Shown here in pieces: positions 24,841-34,018 of a stretch of 64,000 bases of DNA. The DNA lies in NCBI GenBank assembly GCA_031963045.1, contig JASSUK010000015.1, positions 213,449 through 277,448 on the forward strand, written 5' to 3'. A model generated the notes under the pieces. That model had not been told where the DNA came from, did no database searches, and saw only the letters and a program-made list of their open reading frames with translations. The stretch's first letter is position 1. Each line of letters begins with the position of its first letter. The position numbers were made by a program, and so were the translations under genes. Origin of the DNA: JASSUD01 sp031963045. Its GTDB lineage: Bacteria; Pseudomonadota; Gammaproteobacteria; Burkholderiales; Burkholderiaceae.

Positions 24841-26631
24841 CTATTCTCCCAAATTCAAAATTGCCAAGAAAGCCTCTTGCGGAATTTCAACGCCACCTAC
24901 CTGCTTCATGCGTTTTTTCCCTGCTTTTTGCTTTTCTAGCAATTTCTTTTTACGAGTAATATCGCCGCCATAGCATTTTGCCAACACGTTTTTGCGCATA
25001 GCTTTGATATTTTCACGGGAAATAATTGTCGCCCCAATCGCTGCTTGAATGGCAACATCGAACATCTGTCGCGGAATCACTTCACGCATTTTGGCAGCGA
25101 TTTCACGTCCGCGAGATTGGCTTTGAGAGCGATGTACGATCAAAGAAAGGGCATCCACTTTCGTGCTATTGATCAGCATATCGATTTTGACGACATCTGC
25201 CGCGGCATATTCTTTAAATTCATAATCCATCGACGCATAGCCTCTGGAGAGCGACTTTAAGCGATCGAAAAAATCGAGCACGATCTCTGCCATCGGAATG
25301 TCATACGTCAATTGCAATTGACGGCTGCGATATTGCATATTGATTTGCACGCCCCGTTTTTGCGTACAGAGCGTCATCACTTGGCCTGCATACTCTTGCG
25401 GTAAATATACATTCAAGCGGACAAGCGGCTCCCGAATCGTGTCAATTTTTGACGGATCAGGCAATTTGGAGGGGTTTTCAATTTTTAAAACACTACCGTC
25501 GCGCTGCACCACCTCATAAATAACGGTGGGCGCCGTGGTAATCAGGTTCATGCCAAATTCACGCTCGAGCCGTTCCTGCACAATATCCATATGCAGCAAG
25601 CCCAAAAAGCCGCAACGAAATCCCATACCAAGCGCCTGTGAAGATTCAGGCTCATAGAGCAAGGAGGCATCGTTGAGCTGCAATTTTTCAAGCGATTCAC
25701 GCAGCGCTTCATATTGATTCGATTCAATGGGATATAACCCTGCAAAAACTTGCGGCTTTACCTCTTTAAAACCTGGAAGCGCGCTACTTGCTGGGTTGCG
25801 TACATGCGTAACCGTATCGCCCACTCGCGCAGCTTTAAGCTCTTTGATACCAGCAATAATAAAACCTACCTGCCCGGCACTAAGGATCGGACGGTCGGAA
25901 GCTTTAGGCGTGAATTCCCCAATACGCTCAACCAAAAATTGCGCGCCGCTGGCCATAAAGCGAATGGCATCTTTTGGTTTTAAAGTGCCTTGTACTACGC
26001 GTGTCAACACTACCACGCCTACATACGGGTCAAACCAAGAGTCTAGAACCAGCGCTGCTAGAGGCGCTTGCGGATCGCCAACCGGAGCCGGAACTTGCGC
26101 AATCAAGGCTTCTAATACATCCTCAACCCCTTGGCCCGTTTTAGCGCTGCATCGCACTGCCTCAGTGGCATCAATACCAATTACATCACCAATCTCTGCA
26201 ATAGCATTTTCGGGATTAGCCGATGGCAAATCGATTTTATTGAGCACAGGCACGACTTCCACACCTAATTCCAGTGCTGTATAGCAATTTGCTACCGTCT
26301 GTGCCTCGACCCCTTGGCTCGCATCTACGACCAATAACGCGCCCTCGCAAGCGGATAAAGAACGGCTCACTTCATAGGAAAAATCGACGTGCCCTGGCGT
26401 GTCGATCAAATTTAATTTGTAGATTTCGCCATTGCGGGCTTTGTATTGGAGTGAAGCCGTTTGGGCTTTAATCGTAATGCCGCGCTCACGCTCGAGCGCC
26501 ATGGAATCGAGCACCTGCGATTCCATTTCACGATCGGAGAGCCCACCGCATAGCTGAATAATGCGATCAGCTAGTGTCGATTTACCATGATCGATATGCG
26601 CGATGATCGAAAAATTACGGATGTTTTTCAT
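24841..26631 (-). CDS. lepA: elongation factor 4 (LepA)
   Basis: A translational GTPase that acts on stalled or pre-initiating ribosomes. The start MKNIRNFSIIAHIDHGKSTL follows the family; an ATG 12 bases upstream is possible. The length is 596 residues. G1 (AHIDHGKST), G3 (DTPGH), G4 (NKIDLP), domains II and III, and the unique LepA C-terminal domain ending KKRMKQVGGVEIPQEAF are visible. In Burkholderia lepA follows rpoE-rseA-rseB-mucD and precedes lepB-rnc; here it is isolated from both sets. Confidence 0.97.
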   Translation of the reverse strand: MKNIRNFSIIAHIDHGKSTLADRIIQLCGGLSDREMESQVLDSMALERERGITIKAQTASLQYKARNGEIYKLNLIDTPGHVDFSYEVSRSLSACEGALLVVDASQGVEAQTVANCYTALELGVEVVPVLNKIDLPSANPENAIAEIGDVIGIDATEAVRCSAKTGQGVEDVLEALIAQVPAPVGDPQAPLAALVLDSWFDPYVGVVVLTRVVQGTLKPKDAIRFMASGAQFLVERIGEFTPKASDRPILSAGQVGFIIAGIKELKAARVGDTVTHVRNPASSALPGFKEVKPQVFAGLYPIESNQYEALRESLEKLQLNDASLLYEPESSQALGMGFRCGFLGLLHMDIVQERLEREFGMNLITTAPTVIYEVVQRDGSVLKIENPSKLPDPSKIDTIREPLVRLNVYLPQEYAGQVMTLCTQKRGVQINMQYRSRQLQLTYDIPMAEIVLDFFDRLKSLSRGYASMDYEFKEYAAADVVKIDMLINSTKVDALSLIVHRSQSQSRGREIAAKMREVIPRQMFDVAIQAAIGATIISRENIKAMRKNVLAKCYGGDITRKKKLLEKQKAGKKRMKQVGGVEIPQEAFLAILNLGE

Positions 26632-26695
26632 GCAAGCGCTCATATATAAAAATCTGTTTGCAGTCTTCTACTAAATGCCTTGGCATCAAAAAATC

Positions 26696-26781
26696 AGCGC
26701 TAAGAACCTAGAGTATGTCCTCAATTGCCCCAAAGGGCCCATCTTTGAGGACACACTCTACTAAAAAAGGTTCTTAGCGCT
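26696..26781. repeat. nested palindromic repeat between rpoE and lepA
   Basis: The outer arms AGCGCTAAGAACCT and AGGTTCTTAGCGCT are perfect inverted repeats. Inside, AGAGTATGTCCTCAA pairs with TTTGAGGACACACTCT around a loop containing TTGCCCCAAAGGGCCC. Both arm types are known from the larger family B elements at 4099 and 49599, here one inside the other. The element begins two bases after the rpoE stop and occupies the site where rseA, rseB and mucD are expected. Confidence 0.8.
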
Positions 26782-26783
26782 AT

Positions 26784-27374
26784 TTAATGGATGGTATTCA
26801 ACAAAGGCTGCAATTTTTTTGAAATGACTTCTCGCGCCCGGAAAATACGGGAACGCACGGTCCCGACAGGGCATTTCATGATGCGCGCGATTTCTCGGTA
26901 ACTTAAACCTTCCATTTCGCACAGCATCAGGGCTATACGCCGCTCTTGAGATAAAAAAGCGAATGCATCGCTCAATGCCTGTTCTATTTGCTTATTGATT
27001 AATGCTAACTCAGGAGTATTAAAGTCCTGCAACGCATACTCAGATTCTTCTAGCCGTTCAGGATCACCGTCTTCTCTAGACAAATGCGAAAGCCCTAACC
27101 GTGTGCTGGCAGCCAAATGATTTTTGGCTGTATTAATAGCAATCCGGTATAGCCACGTATAAAAAGAGGAATCTCCTCTAAAATTTGGCAAAGCCCGGTA
27201 AGCTTTAATAAACGCATCTTGCACAATATCGTCTATCTCATCCGAATAGCGCACAAAACGCGATACCAAGCGCATCACTTTACGGCGATATTTGATAACC
27301 AGCACGTTAAAAGCCGCTACTTCCCCCTCCTGGAAACGTAGAACTACTCTACGATCAAACTCTTTTTCATTCAC
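26784..27374 (-). CDS. rpoE: RNA polymerase ECF sigma factor, sigma-E type
   Basis: A 196-residue group 4 sigma factor. Region 2 spans about 25-90 (VMRLVSRFVRYSDEIDDIVQDAFIKAYRALPNF), with the promoter-melting part TWLYRIAINTAKNHL. Region 4 spans about 130-185 and ends in the -35-binding helix SYREIARIMKCPVGTVRSRI. It directs envelope-stress transcription in related bacteria. It lies downstream of fabF, as in Burkholderia, but no anti-sigma (rseA), rseB or mucD gene follows, so control of its activity must lie elsewhere or differ. Confidence 0.95.
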   Translation of the reverse strand: MNEKEFDRRVVLRFQEGEVAAFNVLVIKYRRKVMRLVSRFVRYSDEIDDIVQDAFIKAYRALPNFRGDSSFYTWLYRIAINTAKNHLAASTRLGLSHLSREDGDPERLEESEYALQDFNTPELALINKQIEQALSDAFAFLSQERRIALMLCEMEGLSYREIARIMKCPVGTVRSRIFRAREVISKKLQPLLNTIH

Positions 27375-27499
27375 TCCCCGCTCCTATCACGCCCCTAGTG
27401 GAGCGATCATATTGAGCGGGCTGGAGTCAAAAAAATAAGAGCAGGAAGTTGAAAATATCAAGAGAAGATGCTGAAAATACGGGTTTGTCTAAGATCTAT

Positions 27500-28735
27500 C
27501 TAAATACGCTTAAATACCAAAGTACCGTTTGTCCCACCAAACCCAAATGAATTGGAGAGCGCTACTTCCATAGGCATTTCACGGGCCGTATTTGCGCAGT
27601 AATCCAGATCACATTCTGGATCAGGGTTGACTAGATTGATCGTAGGCGGTGCTATTTGTTTTTGGATTGCCAATGCAGTAAACACCGCTTCAATCCCGCC
27701 TGCTGCACCCAATAGATGCCCAGTCATTGATTTAGTGGAGCTAACGACTGGCATGGAACCCGATTGAAAAACCCGCTTCACAGCCATGGTCTCTGCAATA
27801 TCCCCCAAAGGCGTCGAAGTACCATGGGCATTGATGTATTGCACTTGATCCGCACTCATGCCTGCATTTTTAAGGGCGCTCACCATACAACGCGCTGCAC
27901 CCTCTCCATCTTTACTGGGTGCGGTCATGTGAAATGCATCACCGGTGCGTCCATAGCCTGCTAATTCACAATATATCGCTGCGCCACGTGCTTTAGCATG
28001 CTCATATTCTTCTAGAACCAATACTCCAGCACCCTCACCGAGCACAAAACCATCACGGTCACGATCAAAAGGCCGGCTAGCTGCTGCAGGATCGTCGTTG
28101 CGCACAGACAAAGCGCGCAAAGCGGCAAACCCACCCAGGCCTAACGGCGATACCGCAGCCTCTGATCCGCCTGCGACCATAACATCCGCATCACCGTATT
28201 CAATAATACGCATCGCTTCACCGATGGAATGGGTGCCCGTTGTACAGGCCGTCACGATCGCGAGGTTGGGTCCTTTAAGACCAAAATGAATCGATAGATG
28301 GCCAGAGATCATATTGGTAATCGAAGCAGGCACAAAAAAAGGCGTGATCCGCTTTGGGCCACGCTGCAGATATTCTGTTTGCGTAGCTTCAATTAATGGC
28401 AAACCGCCTATGCCCGAACCAACTATGACTCCAATACGCTCTGCATTTTCTTCTGTGACGGTTAGCCCGCTATCTGCAAAGGCTTGCGCACCTGCTGCAA
28501 AACCATAATGGATAAAGGTATCCATATGTCGCGCTTCTTTGGCTGGCAAATAGTCACTGACCTGAAAGTCCTTGACTTCGCCTGCGAAACGGCAAGAAAA
28601 AGCACTGGGGTCAAATTTTGTAACTGTGGCAATGCCTGAGCGCCCTGCAATCAGGTTAGCCCACCCTTGGTCCACAGTATTGCCTACAGGCGAAATATGT
28701 CCCAAACCGGTTACCACGATACGGCGACGATTCAC
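27500..28735 (-). CDS. fabF: 3-oxoacyl-ACP synthase II
   Basis: The condensing enzyme for fatty acid elongation, 411 residues. The Cys-His-His triad is visible: nucleophile in IVTACTTGTHSIGEA, first histidine in NAHGTSTPLGD and second in SMTGHLLGAAGGIEA. The C-terminal NSFGFGGTNGTLVF is intact. It is the last fatty acid gene of the cluster, 200 bp after acpP, with a strong terminator between them. Confidence 0.98.
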   Translation of the reverse strand: MNRRRIVVTGLGHISPVGNTVDQGWANLIAGRSGIATVTKFDPSAFSCRFAGEVKDFQVSDYLPAKEARHMDTFIHYGFAAGAQAFADSGLTVTEENAERIGVIVGSGIGGLPLIEATQTEYLQRGPKRITPFFVPASITNMISGHLSIHFGLKGPNLAIVTACTTGTHSIGEAMRIIEYGDADVMVAGGSEAAVSPLGLGGFAALRALSVRNDDPAAASRPFDRDRDGFVLGEGAGVLVLEEYEHAKARGAAIYCELAGYGRTGDAFHMTAPSKDGEGAARCMVSALKNAGMSADQVQYINAHGTSTPLGDIAETMAVKRVFQSGSMPVVSSTKSMTGHLLGAAGGIEAVFTALAIQKQIAPPTINLVNPDPECDLDYCANTAREMPMEVALSNSFGFGGTNGTLVFKRI

Positions 28736-28864
28736 GGCATTCCCTCTTTATCAAGTTGATTTCAGATTCATAACATGCAAGCACACTGTGCATTCTCATC
28801 ACAATGTTACTTAAAATTTGGAGCGCATTCTAACGCAGATCCTTAATGATCGGCTATGCGCTAA

Positions 28865-28912
28865 CAAAAAAGCCACAGCACCCACGTCATTTATGTCATG
28901 GGTGCTGTGGCT
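28865..28912 (-). terminator. strong terminator between acpP and fabF
   Basis: On the minus strand AGCCACAGCACCCA pairs perfectly with TGGGTGCTGTGGCT (14 bp) and is followed by TTTTTTG. It lies 22 bp after the acpP stop. It should make acpP mRNA far more abundant than fabF mRNA, as is common for acyl carrier protein. Confidence 0.92.
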
Positions 28913-28934
28913 AAGCTTTACTGCATGCGTTAAA

Positions 28935-29180
28935 TTACCCTGCAGCTTTTTCGTGCGCACGAGCGTAATCGATCGCATTTTGCACGGTGGTAATTTTTTC
29001 AGCTTCTTCGTCTTGGATTTCAATACCGAATTCATCTTCAAGAGCCATCACTAGTTCGACGGTATCCAAAGAATCTGCACCCAGATCATTCACAAAGGAG
29101 GCTTCGTTTTTAATTTCTGCTTCTGGCACACCTAATTGCTCAGCAACAATTGCCTTTACACGCTTTTCAAAATCGCTCAT
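28935..29180 (-). CDS. acpP: acyl carrier protein
   Basis: An 81-residue acidic carrier of growing acyl chains. Phosphopantetheine attaches to Ser37 in DLGADSLDTVEL. The start MSDFEKRVKAIVAEQ is supported by GGAG seven bases upstream; an in-frame ATG 18 bases earlier is less likely. The region immediately upstream is a family B palindrome, so its leader or promoter overlaps repeat DNA. Confidence 0.98.
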   Translation of the reverse strand: MSDFEKRVKAIVAEQLGVPEAEIKNEASFVNDLGADSLDTVELVMALEDEFGIEIQDEEAEKITTVQNAIDYARAHEKAAG

Positions 29181-29202
29181 TACTATCTCCACAGTCATTT
29201 GA

Positions 29203-29350
29203 GAACCAATCTAATTTCCAAAAGTGCTTTTTTAAAGGAGAGTTAAGCGCGCAGAGACCGAAAGCGGTACTTTTAAGCAGTACGACTAAGATCTCTCTAC
29301 GCTGCCCCATCAAAAAGAAAAGGCGCTTTTGGAAATTGCAGACTGGTTCT
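29203..29350. repeat. family B palindromic element, AGAACCA type
   Basis: The arms AGAACCAATCTAATTTCC and, read inward from the right, AGAACCAGTCTGCAATTTCC pair over about 25 positions. The centre contains GCGCAGAGACCGAAAGCGGT, ACTTTTAAGCAGTAC and then GATCTCTC. This is a diverged version of the centre GCAGGGACCGGAACTGTACT found at 4099 and 49599, but with unrelated arms. The element fills much of the fabG-acpP gap (29181-29514); the remainder shows no gene. Confidence 0.75.
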
Positions 29351-29514
29351 ACTAAAATAAAGTCGCGCATTCTAGCAGAGGTTTATAAAGGGAAAAGAGA
29401 AGAAAGAGGGCCTTTTTCCTAAAAACACACGCTATTGAGCGCGACTATTAGAGGTATTAAAGGAATCAACTGGTCTATTCGACTCAGATTTTCCTCAAAT
29501 ACCAGCCTACTACT

Positions 29515-30267
29515 CTAACCGCCAACCCACATTCCTCCATTCACATGTAAGGTCGTACCTGTGATGTAAGCAGCTTGCGGCGAAGCCAAGAAAGCGACAG
29601 CATGTGCAATATCGGCAGGACTCCCTAAGCGGCCAAGCGGGATTTGATCTAACAAGGCGGTGCGCTGCGCTTCTGAAAGGGCTTGAGTCATATCGGTATC
29701 AATAAAGCCAGGTGCCACACAGTTTACCGTAATGCCGCGACTCCCTATTTCTTTAGATAATGCACGTGTCATACCGGCCACGCCAGCCTTTGCAGCCGCA
29801 TAATTCGCCTGCCCAGGGTTACCACTACTCCCAACAATAGAAGTAATGCTAATAATCCGACCAGCGCGTGCGCGCATCATAGGACGCAACGCCGCACGAG
29901 ATAGACGAAAAACTGCACTCAAATTGGTTTGAATCACCCCATCCCAATCTTCATCTTTCATGCGCATTGCCAGCTGATCGCGGGTGATACCTGCATTATT
30001 TACCAAAATAGAAAGCCCACCATATTCCTTGGTCAGGCTTTGCATACACGCTTCAATAGCTTCTGGGTCATCAACATTCAGCACTAGGCCTTTTCCAGAG
30101 AACCCTTTTTCTTCTAATGCTTTGCTAATAGAAGCGGCTCCCGATTCACTCGTAGCAGTACCTAAAACGGTTGCCCCAGCATGCGCTAACGTGAGCGCGA
30201 TTTCTCGGCCAATTCCGCGCGACGCGCCAGTTACTAATGCAATCTGTTTATCTAGAGGACGATCCAT
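29515..30267 (-). CDS. fabG: 3-oxoacyl-ACP reductase
   Basis: An NADPH-dependent short-chain dehydrogenase of 250 residues. The coenzyme motif TGASRGIG is near the N-terminus, NNAG is in the SILVNNAGIT strand, the catalytic Ser is in SITSIVGSSGNPGQ and Tyr-x3-Lys in NYAAAKAG. The start MDRPLDKQIALVTGAS is chosen by family match; the longer reading adds a hydrophobic stretch from the spacer. It lies in the fabD-fabG-acpP order. Confidence 0.97.
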   Translation of the reverse strand: MDRPLDKQIALVTGASRGIGREIALTLAHAGATVLGTATSESGAASISKALEEKGFSGKGLVLNVDDPEAIEACMQSLTKEYGGLSILVNNAGITRDQLAMRMKDEDWDGVIQTNLSAVFRLSRAALRPMMRARAGRIISITSIVGSSGNPGQANYAAAKAGVAGMTRALSKEIGSRGITVNCVAPGFIDTDMTQALSEAQRTALLDQIPLGRLGSPADIAHAVAFLASPQAAYITGTTLHVNGGMWVGG

Positions 30268-30330
30268 AACGCAAAGCCTTAGCAAAAAATATAGAAGAAA
30301 AAAATAAATGCCAACAGAAATCAAAAGCAA

Positions 30331-30386
30331 CGATTACAAGTCGGTGGTGTGCATGTTGGGGTTCCTTCGTCGCCACCAACCTACCC
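30331..30386. repeat. family A single core
   Basis: A minus-oriented core at 30343-30385, of the variant with GGTTCCTTCGTC in the centre. It is preceded by GATTACAAGTC, the same flank seen at 11470 and, inverted, at 34807. It sits between fabD and fabG. Confidence 0.8.
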
Positions 30387-30438
30387 TATCGCAAAGATAT
30401 GAGGTTTAAAGGTACAAGGTTGTAAGCGACGTTCGCTT

Positions 30439-31377
30439 TTACGAGTGCGCCTTTAGAGCCGCTTCAAGAGCATTGGGGTCGGTCAACGCACAGGCTTCAA
30501 GCGAGGGTTCTATGCGCTTTATCAAGCCTGTAAGCACACTACCGGGCCCTGATTCAATCACCCGAGTCATGCCCGCAGCAGCCATCGCCTGCACGCTTTC
30601 AATCCAACGAACAGGCCCTGCTGCCTGACGGCTCAATGCCTGCTTGATTGCTTCAGGAGAAGACTCAAAAGCGACGTCAATATTGTTCACTAGAGCAATA
30701 CTCGGCGCACGCACGGTGACATCTGCTAAATAGGCTGCAAGCTTATCTGCAGCACCTTGTAACAAAGAAGAGTGAAATGGCGCTGAGAGCGGGAGTAGTA
30801 AAGCGCGTTTTGCACCTCGGAGCTTTGCTTGCTCGCAAGCACGCTCAACCGCGGCTTTATGACCAGCAATGACAGTCTGAGCAGGAGAATTAAAGTTGAC
30901 CGCTTCAACCACGCCCACATCGTGCGTATCGGTTATTTCTGCACACAAGGCTTGCACGGCTGCAGTATCCATACCCAAAACCGCTGCAACGCCTCCCACC
31001 CCTACAGGCACGGCTTCTTGCATCACCTGTGCGCGAAAACGCACTAAAAGTAATGCATCTTCAAAAGCTATAGACCCCGCTGCTACAAGCGCAGTGTATT
31101 CGCCTAGACTATGTCCTGCCACCAAATCTGGGACGCGCCCACCCTGTTCACACCATAACTGGTACATCGCATAAGCGGCTGTCAGCATAATGGGCTGCGT
31201 GTTGGTGGTGAGGTTAAGCACCTCTTCCGGCCCCTCAGCCATCATTTTTTTGAGATCTTGACTCAGCACATCGGATGCTTGCTCCACCACATTGCGCACT
31301 ACAGAGCAGTGTGCAAACGCACTTAACATACCTACTGATTGAGAACCCTGACCAGGGAAAACAAAAGCGAATTTCAT
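30439..31377 (-). CDS. fabD: malonyl-CoA-ACP transacylase
   Basis: Transfers malonyl from CoA to ACP. It has about 312 residues from the start MKFAFVFPGQGSQSVGM (an upstream ATG adds four residues). The nucleophilic serine is in VAGHSLGEYTALVAAG, and the catalytic histidine in LPLSAPFHSSLLQGAADKL. It lies between fabH and fabG. Confidence 0.97.
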   Translation of the reverse strand: MKFAFVFPGQGSQSVGMLSAFAHCSVVRNVVEQASDVLSQDLKKMMAEGPEEVLNLTTNTQPIMLTAAYAMYQLWCEQGGRVPDLVAGHSLGEYTALVAAGSIAFEDALLLVRFRAQVMQEAVPVGVGGVAAVLGMDTAAVQALCAEITDTHDVGVVEAVNFNSPAQTVIAGHKAAVERACEQAKLRGAKRALLLPLSAPFHSSLLQGAADKLAAYLADVTVRAPSIALVNNIDVAFESSPEAIKQALSRQAAGPVRWIESVQAMAAAGMTRVIESGPGSVLTGLIKRIEPSLEACALTDPNALEAALKAHS

Positions 31378-31418
31378 CACGCCGTACATCCAATCTATTT
31401 AAAAATATCCATAAAACA

Positions 31419-32420
31419 TTACATGCGTATAACTGCTGCGCCCCAAGTCATGCCGCCTCCCACGCCCTCAAGGAGTACGTGGTGTCCTGGCTGAATACGG
31501 CCATCTTGTACCGCAGCATCTAACGCTAAAGGAATAGATGCTGCAGAAGTATTGCCTTGCTGATCTACAGTACAAATCATCCGATCAAGCGGCAAGTGCA
31601 GCTTGCGGCAAGTGCTTTGCATAATGCGTATATTTGCTTGATGAGGGATGAGCCAATCAATCTCTGAAGAAGCCAAGCCAGCGCGCTCCAATACTTCTAT
31701 AGCCACTTTCTCCAGCACACTCACGGCGACTTTAAAAACAGCCTGACCTTCCATACGTATGAACGGATGACCGACGATAGCGCCTGCATTCAATGCAGCA
31801 GGCACACAGAGAATATCGCCCTGTGAGCCATCTGCATGCAGCGCTGTAGCCATAATACCCGGCTCGTCGGAGGCTTCCAGAATCACAGCCCCCGCTCCAT
31901 CACCAAAGAGCACGCACGTTGTGCGGTCATTGAAATCTAGCAAACGTGAAAAGGTTTCAGCCCCAACCACTAAGGCTCGACGATGCGCACCACTACGGAT
32001 TAATCCATCCGCCACGGCCAATGCATAGGAAAAGCCCGCACATACTGCTTGCACATCAAATGCAGCACAGTGATTACGAATGCCTAGTCGACTTTGTAAA
32101 CGACACGCTGTGCTTGGGAAAATACAATCTGACGTGGAGGTAGCCACAATAATGAGATCTATCGATTGTGCATCGATATTGGCGCGCTCGAGCGCACGCT
32201 CTGCAGCAATCAGCGCTAAATCACTGGTCTGCACGCCCTCTTCCACAAAATGGCGTGCAGTGATGCCGGTGCGTGTCACTATCCATTCATCGCTCGTCTC
32301 GATGCCCTGACGGCCAAGTTGTTCAACCAACATCGCGTTGGTCACGCGTTTTGGCGGCAAAAAACTGCCCGTAGAGACAATTCGACTATATGCCGAGGGC
32401 GTTGTACGACAAACAGGCAT
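31419..32420 (-). CDS. fabH: 3-oxoacyl-ACP synthase III
   Basis: Starts fatty acid synthesis by condensing acetyl-CoA with malonyl-ACP. The start MPVCRTTPSAYSRIV is supported by AAGGAAG a few bases upstream; an upstream ATG lacks such a site. The catalytic Cys is in FDVQAVCAGFSYAL, the His in WLIPHQANIRIM and the Asn in DQQGNTSAASIPLA. The length is 333 residues. It follows plsX directly. Confidence 0.96.
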   Translation of the reverse strand: MPVCRTTPSAYSRIVSTGSFLPPKRVTNAMLVEQLGRQGIETSDEWIVTRTGITARHFVEEGVQTSDLALIAAERALERANIDAQSIDLIIVATSTSDCIFPSTACRLQSRLGIRNHCAAFDVQAVCAGFSYALAVADGLIRSGAHRRALVVGAETFSRLLDFNDRTTCVLFGDGAGAVILEASDEPGIMATALHADGSQGDILCVPAALNAGAIVGHPFIRMEGQAVFKVAVSVLEKVAIEVLERAGLASSEIDWLIPHQANIRIMQSTCRKLHLPLDRMICTVDQQGNTSAASIPLALDAAVQDGRIQPGHHVLLEGVGGGMTWGAAVIRM

Positions 32421-32457
32421 ACCACTTCCTTTTAAAATCATTGATGTGCGCGGCAAA

Positions 32458-33483
32458 CTAGGATTTGTTCTCTCTAGAGGTATTCCGCGCTTCTATTGCC
32501 TGAATCAATCGGTGCTGCACATCATTGCGCAGTGCATCATATCCACGTTTGATTGCCCATTCAAAAGCAAAAGCATCTGCTGAGCCATGGCTTTTAATAA
32601 CTAGCCCACGTAACCCCAATAAAGCAGCGCCGTTATAACGACGATGATCTACGCGCTTTCTCAAGCGTTTAAGCACAGGCCAGGCGAGCAAGGCCATGAG
32701 CTTACTAGACCAGGAGTTGGAAAATTCTTCTTTGATAATGCGCGCTAGCATCCAAGCTAGCCCTTCTGAGGCTTTAAGCGCCACATTACCCACAAAACCA
32801 TCACACACAACGATATCGGTAGTGCCTTTATAGATATCATTGCCTTCTACATTACCGTAAAAATTAAGCGCACTAGCACGCAACAACTCTGCTGCCCGCT
32901 TAATGCGTTGATTCCCTTTTAATTCTTCTTCGCCAATATTTAATAACCCAATACTAGGGCACTCTTTACCTTCGACTGCAGACACTAAAGCATGCCCCAT
33001 TTCTGCAAATTGCAGCAAATGCTCAGGCTCGCAGTCCACATTACCGCCTAAATCAAGGACCGTGGTATAGCCTTGTTGGCGGGGCATAACTGCTGCAATT
33101 GCGGGGCGATCAATCCCAGCTAGCGTTTTAAGCACATAACGGGAAAGCGCCATCAAGGCCCCCGTATTGCCTGCAGAGATGCAAGCTTGCGCGCGGCCTT
33201 CTTTGACTAAATTGAGCGCCACACGCATGGATGAATCTTTTTTCTTACGCAAAGCAATTTCTATAGAGTCATCCATCATGATGACTTCAGTTGCTTGATG
33301 CACGGATAAGGCCGCTTCATTTTGCGCATTACATTTTACGAGTTGCGCGTCAATGTGCGACTTCATGCCCACCAAGATAAGTCGAGCATCAGGGTGTGTG
33401 CGAACGAAATTTACTGCAGCCGGAACTGTGGAAGAAGGACCAATATCTCCTCCACTACAGTCGATCGTGATCGTAACGGTCAT
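32458..33483 (-). CDS. plsX: phosphate acyltransferase PlsX
   Basis: Makes acyl-phosphate from acyl-ACP for phospholipid synthesis. The start MTVTITIDCSGGDIGPS is preferred by family match (DxxGGD motif). The length is 341 residues. VKEGRAQACISAGNTGALMA, PTVLDLGGN-like TVLDLGGNVD and NVEGNDIYKGTTDIVVCDGF are conserved. The first aspartate motif reads DCSGGD where DAMGGD is common, a mild change. It lies between rpmF and fabH. Confidence 0.95.
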   Translation of the reverse strand: MTVTITIDCSGGDIGPSSTVPAAVNFVRTHPDARLILVGMKSHIDAQLVKCNAQNEAALSVHQATEVIMMDDSIEIALRKKKDSSMRVALNLVKEGRAQACISAGNTGALMALSRYVLKTLAGIDRPAIAAVMPRQQGYTTVLDLGGNVDCEPEHLLQFAEMGHALVSAVEGKECPSIGLLNIGEEELKGNQRIKRAAELLRASALNFYGNVEGNDIYKGTTDIVVCDGFVGNVALKASEGLAWMLARIIKEEFSNSWSSKLMALLAWPVLKRLRKRVDHRRYNGAALLGLRGLVIKSHGSADAFAFEWAIKRGYDALRNDVQHRLIQAIEARNTSRENKS

Positions 33484-33555
33484 ATTGAAAAGCAGTGTAC
33501 GAAAATAACAGTGAGTAATGACAAGTTCTTGAACAAAAACCTGCTTATATAAACG

Positions 33556-33587
33556 CAAAAAAAGCGGCACAATAGGCCGCTTTTTTT
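33556..33587. terminator. bidirectional terminator between rpmF and plsX
   Basis: AGCGGC and GCCGCT form a short stem flanked by A-runs on the left and T-runs on the right. It partly separates ribosomal-protein expression from plsX. Confidence 0.75.
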
Positions 33588-33671
33588 GCAGAATTCTAAA
33601 GCGCTCTACAGCAGCTTAGAGCCCTAGAGCTGCGTTCTCAATCAGGTGGTCAAGAATGCACTCTAATAGCA

Positions 33672-33851
33672 TTAATCCTCTTTAGTTTTTAAAACTTTCC
33701 GACCGTTGTGATAACCGCTTGGTGTGATGTGGTGACGCAAATGCACTTCACCTGTTGTGGCATCCACAGCAATCGCTGGGCCTTGGAGTGCATCGTGTGA
33801 ACGACGCATATTACGCCGAGAAGGCGATTTTTTGTTCTGCTGAACAGCCAT
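33672..33851 (-). CDS. rpmF: 50S ribosomal protein L32
   Basis: A 59-residue basic ribosomal protein beginning MAVQQNKKSPSRRNMRRSHD, the family signature. It ends in HHITPSGYHNGRKVLK. The zinc-binding cysteines of some bacterial L32 proteins are absent, as in other betaproteobacteria. It lies between yceD and plsX, the conserved order. Confidence 0.97.
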   Translation of the reverse strand: MAVQQNKKSPSRRNMRRSHDALQGPAIAVDATTGEVHLRHHITPSGYHNGRKVLKTKED

Positions 33852-34018
33852 GTTCAAACTCCTGAAAATAAAAGCTTACCTAAAAACCTAGGTAAAAATT
33901 GAAGATTGGTATCTGGATATTAAAAAACGGAACGAAAATCCGTTTAAAAAAATAATTCGGTAGCAAAAGCTACACATTGCAAAATAAGTTCAATAAAAAC
34001 AGGTTCTTAGAGCGCGCC

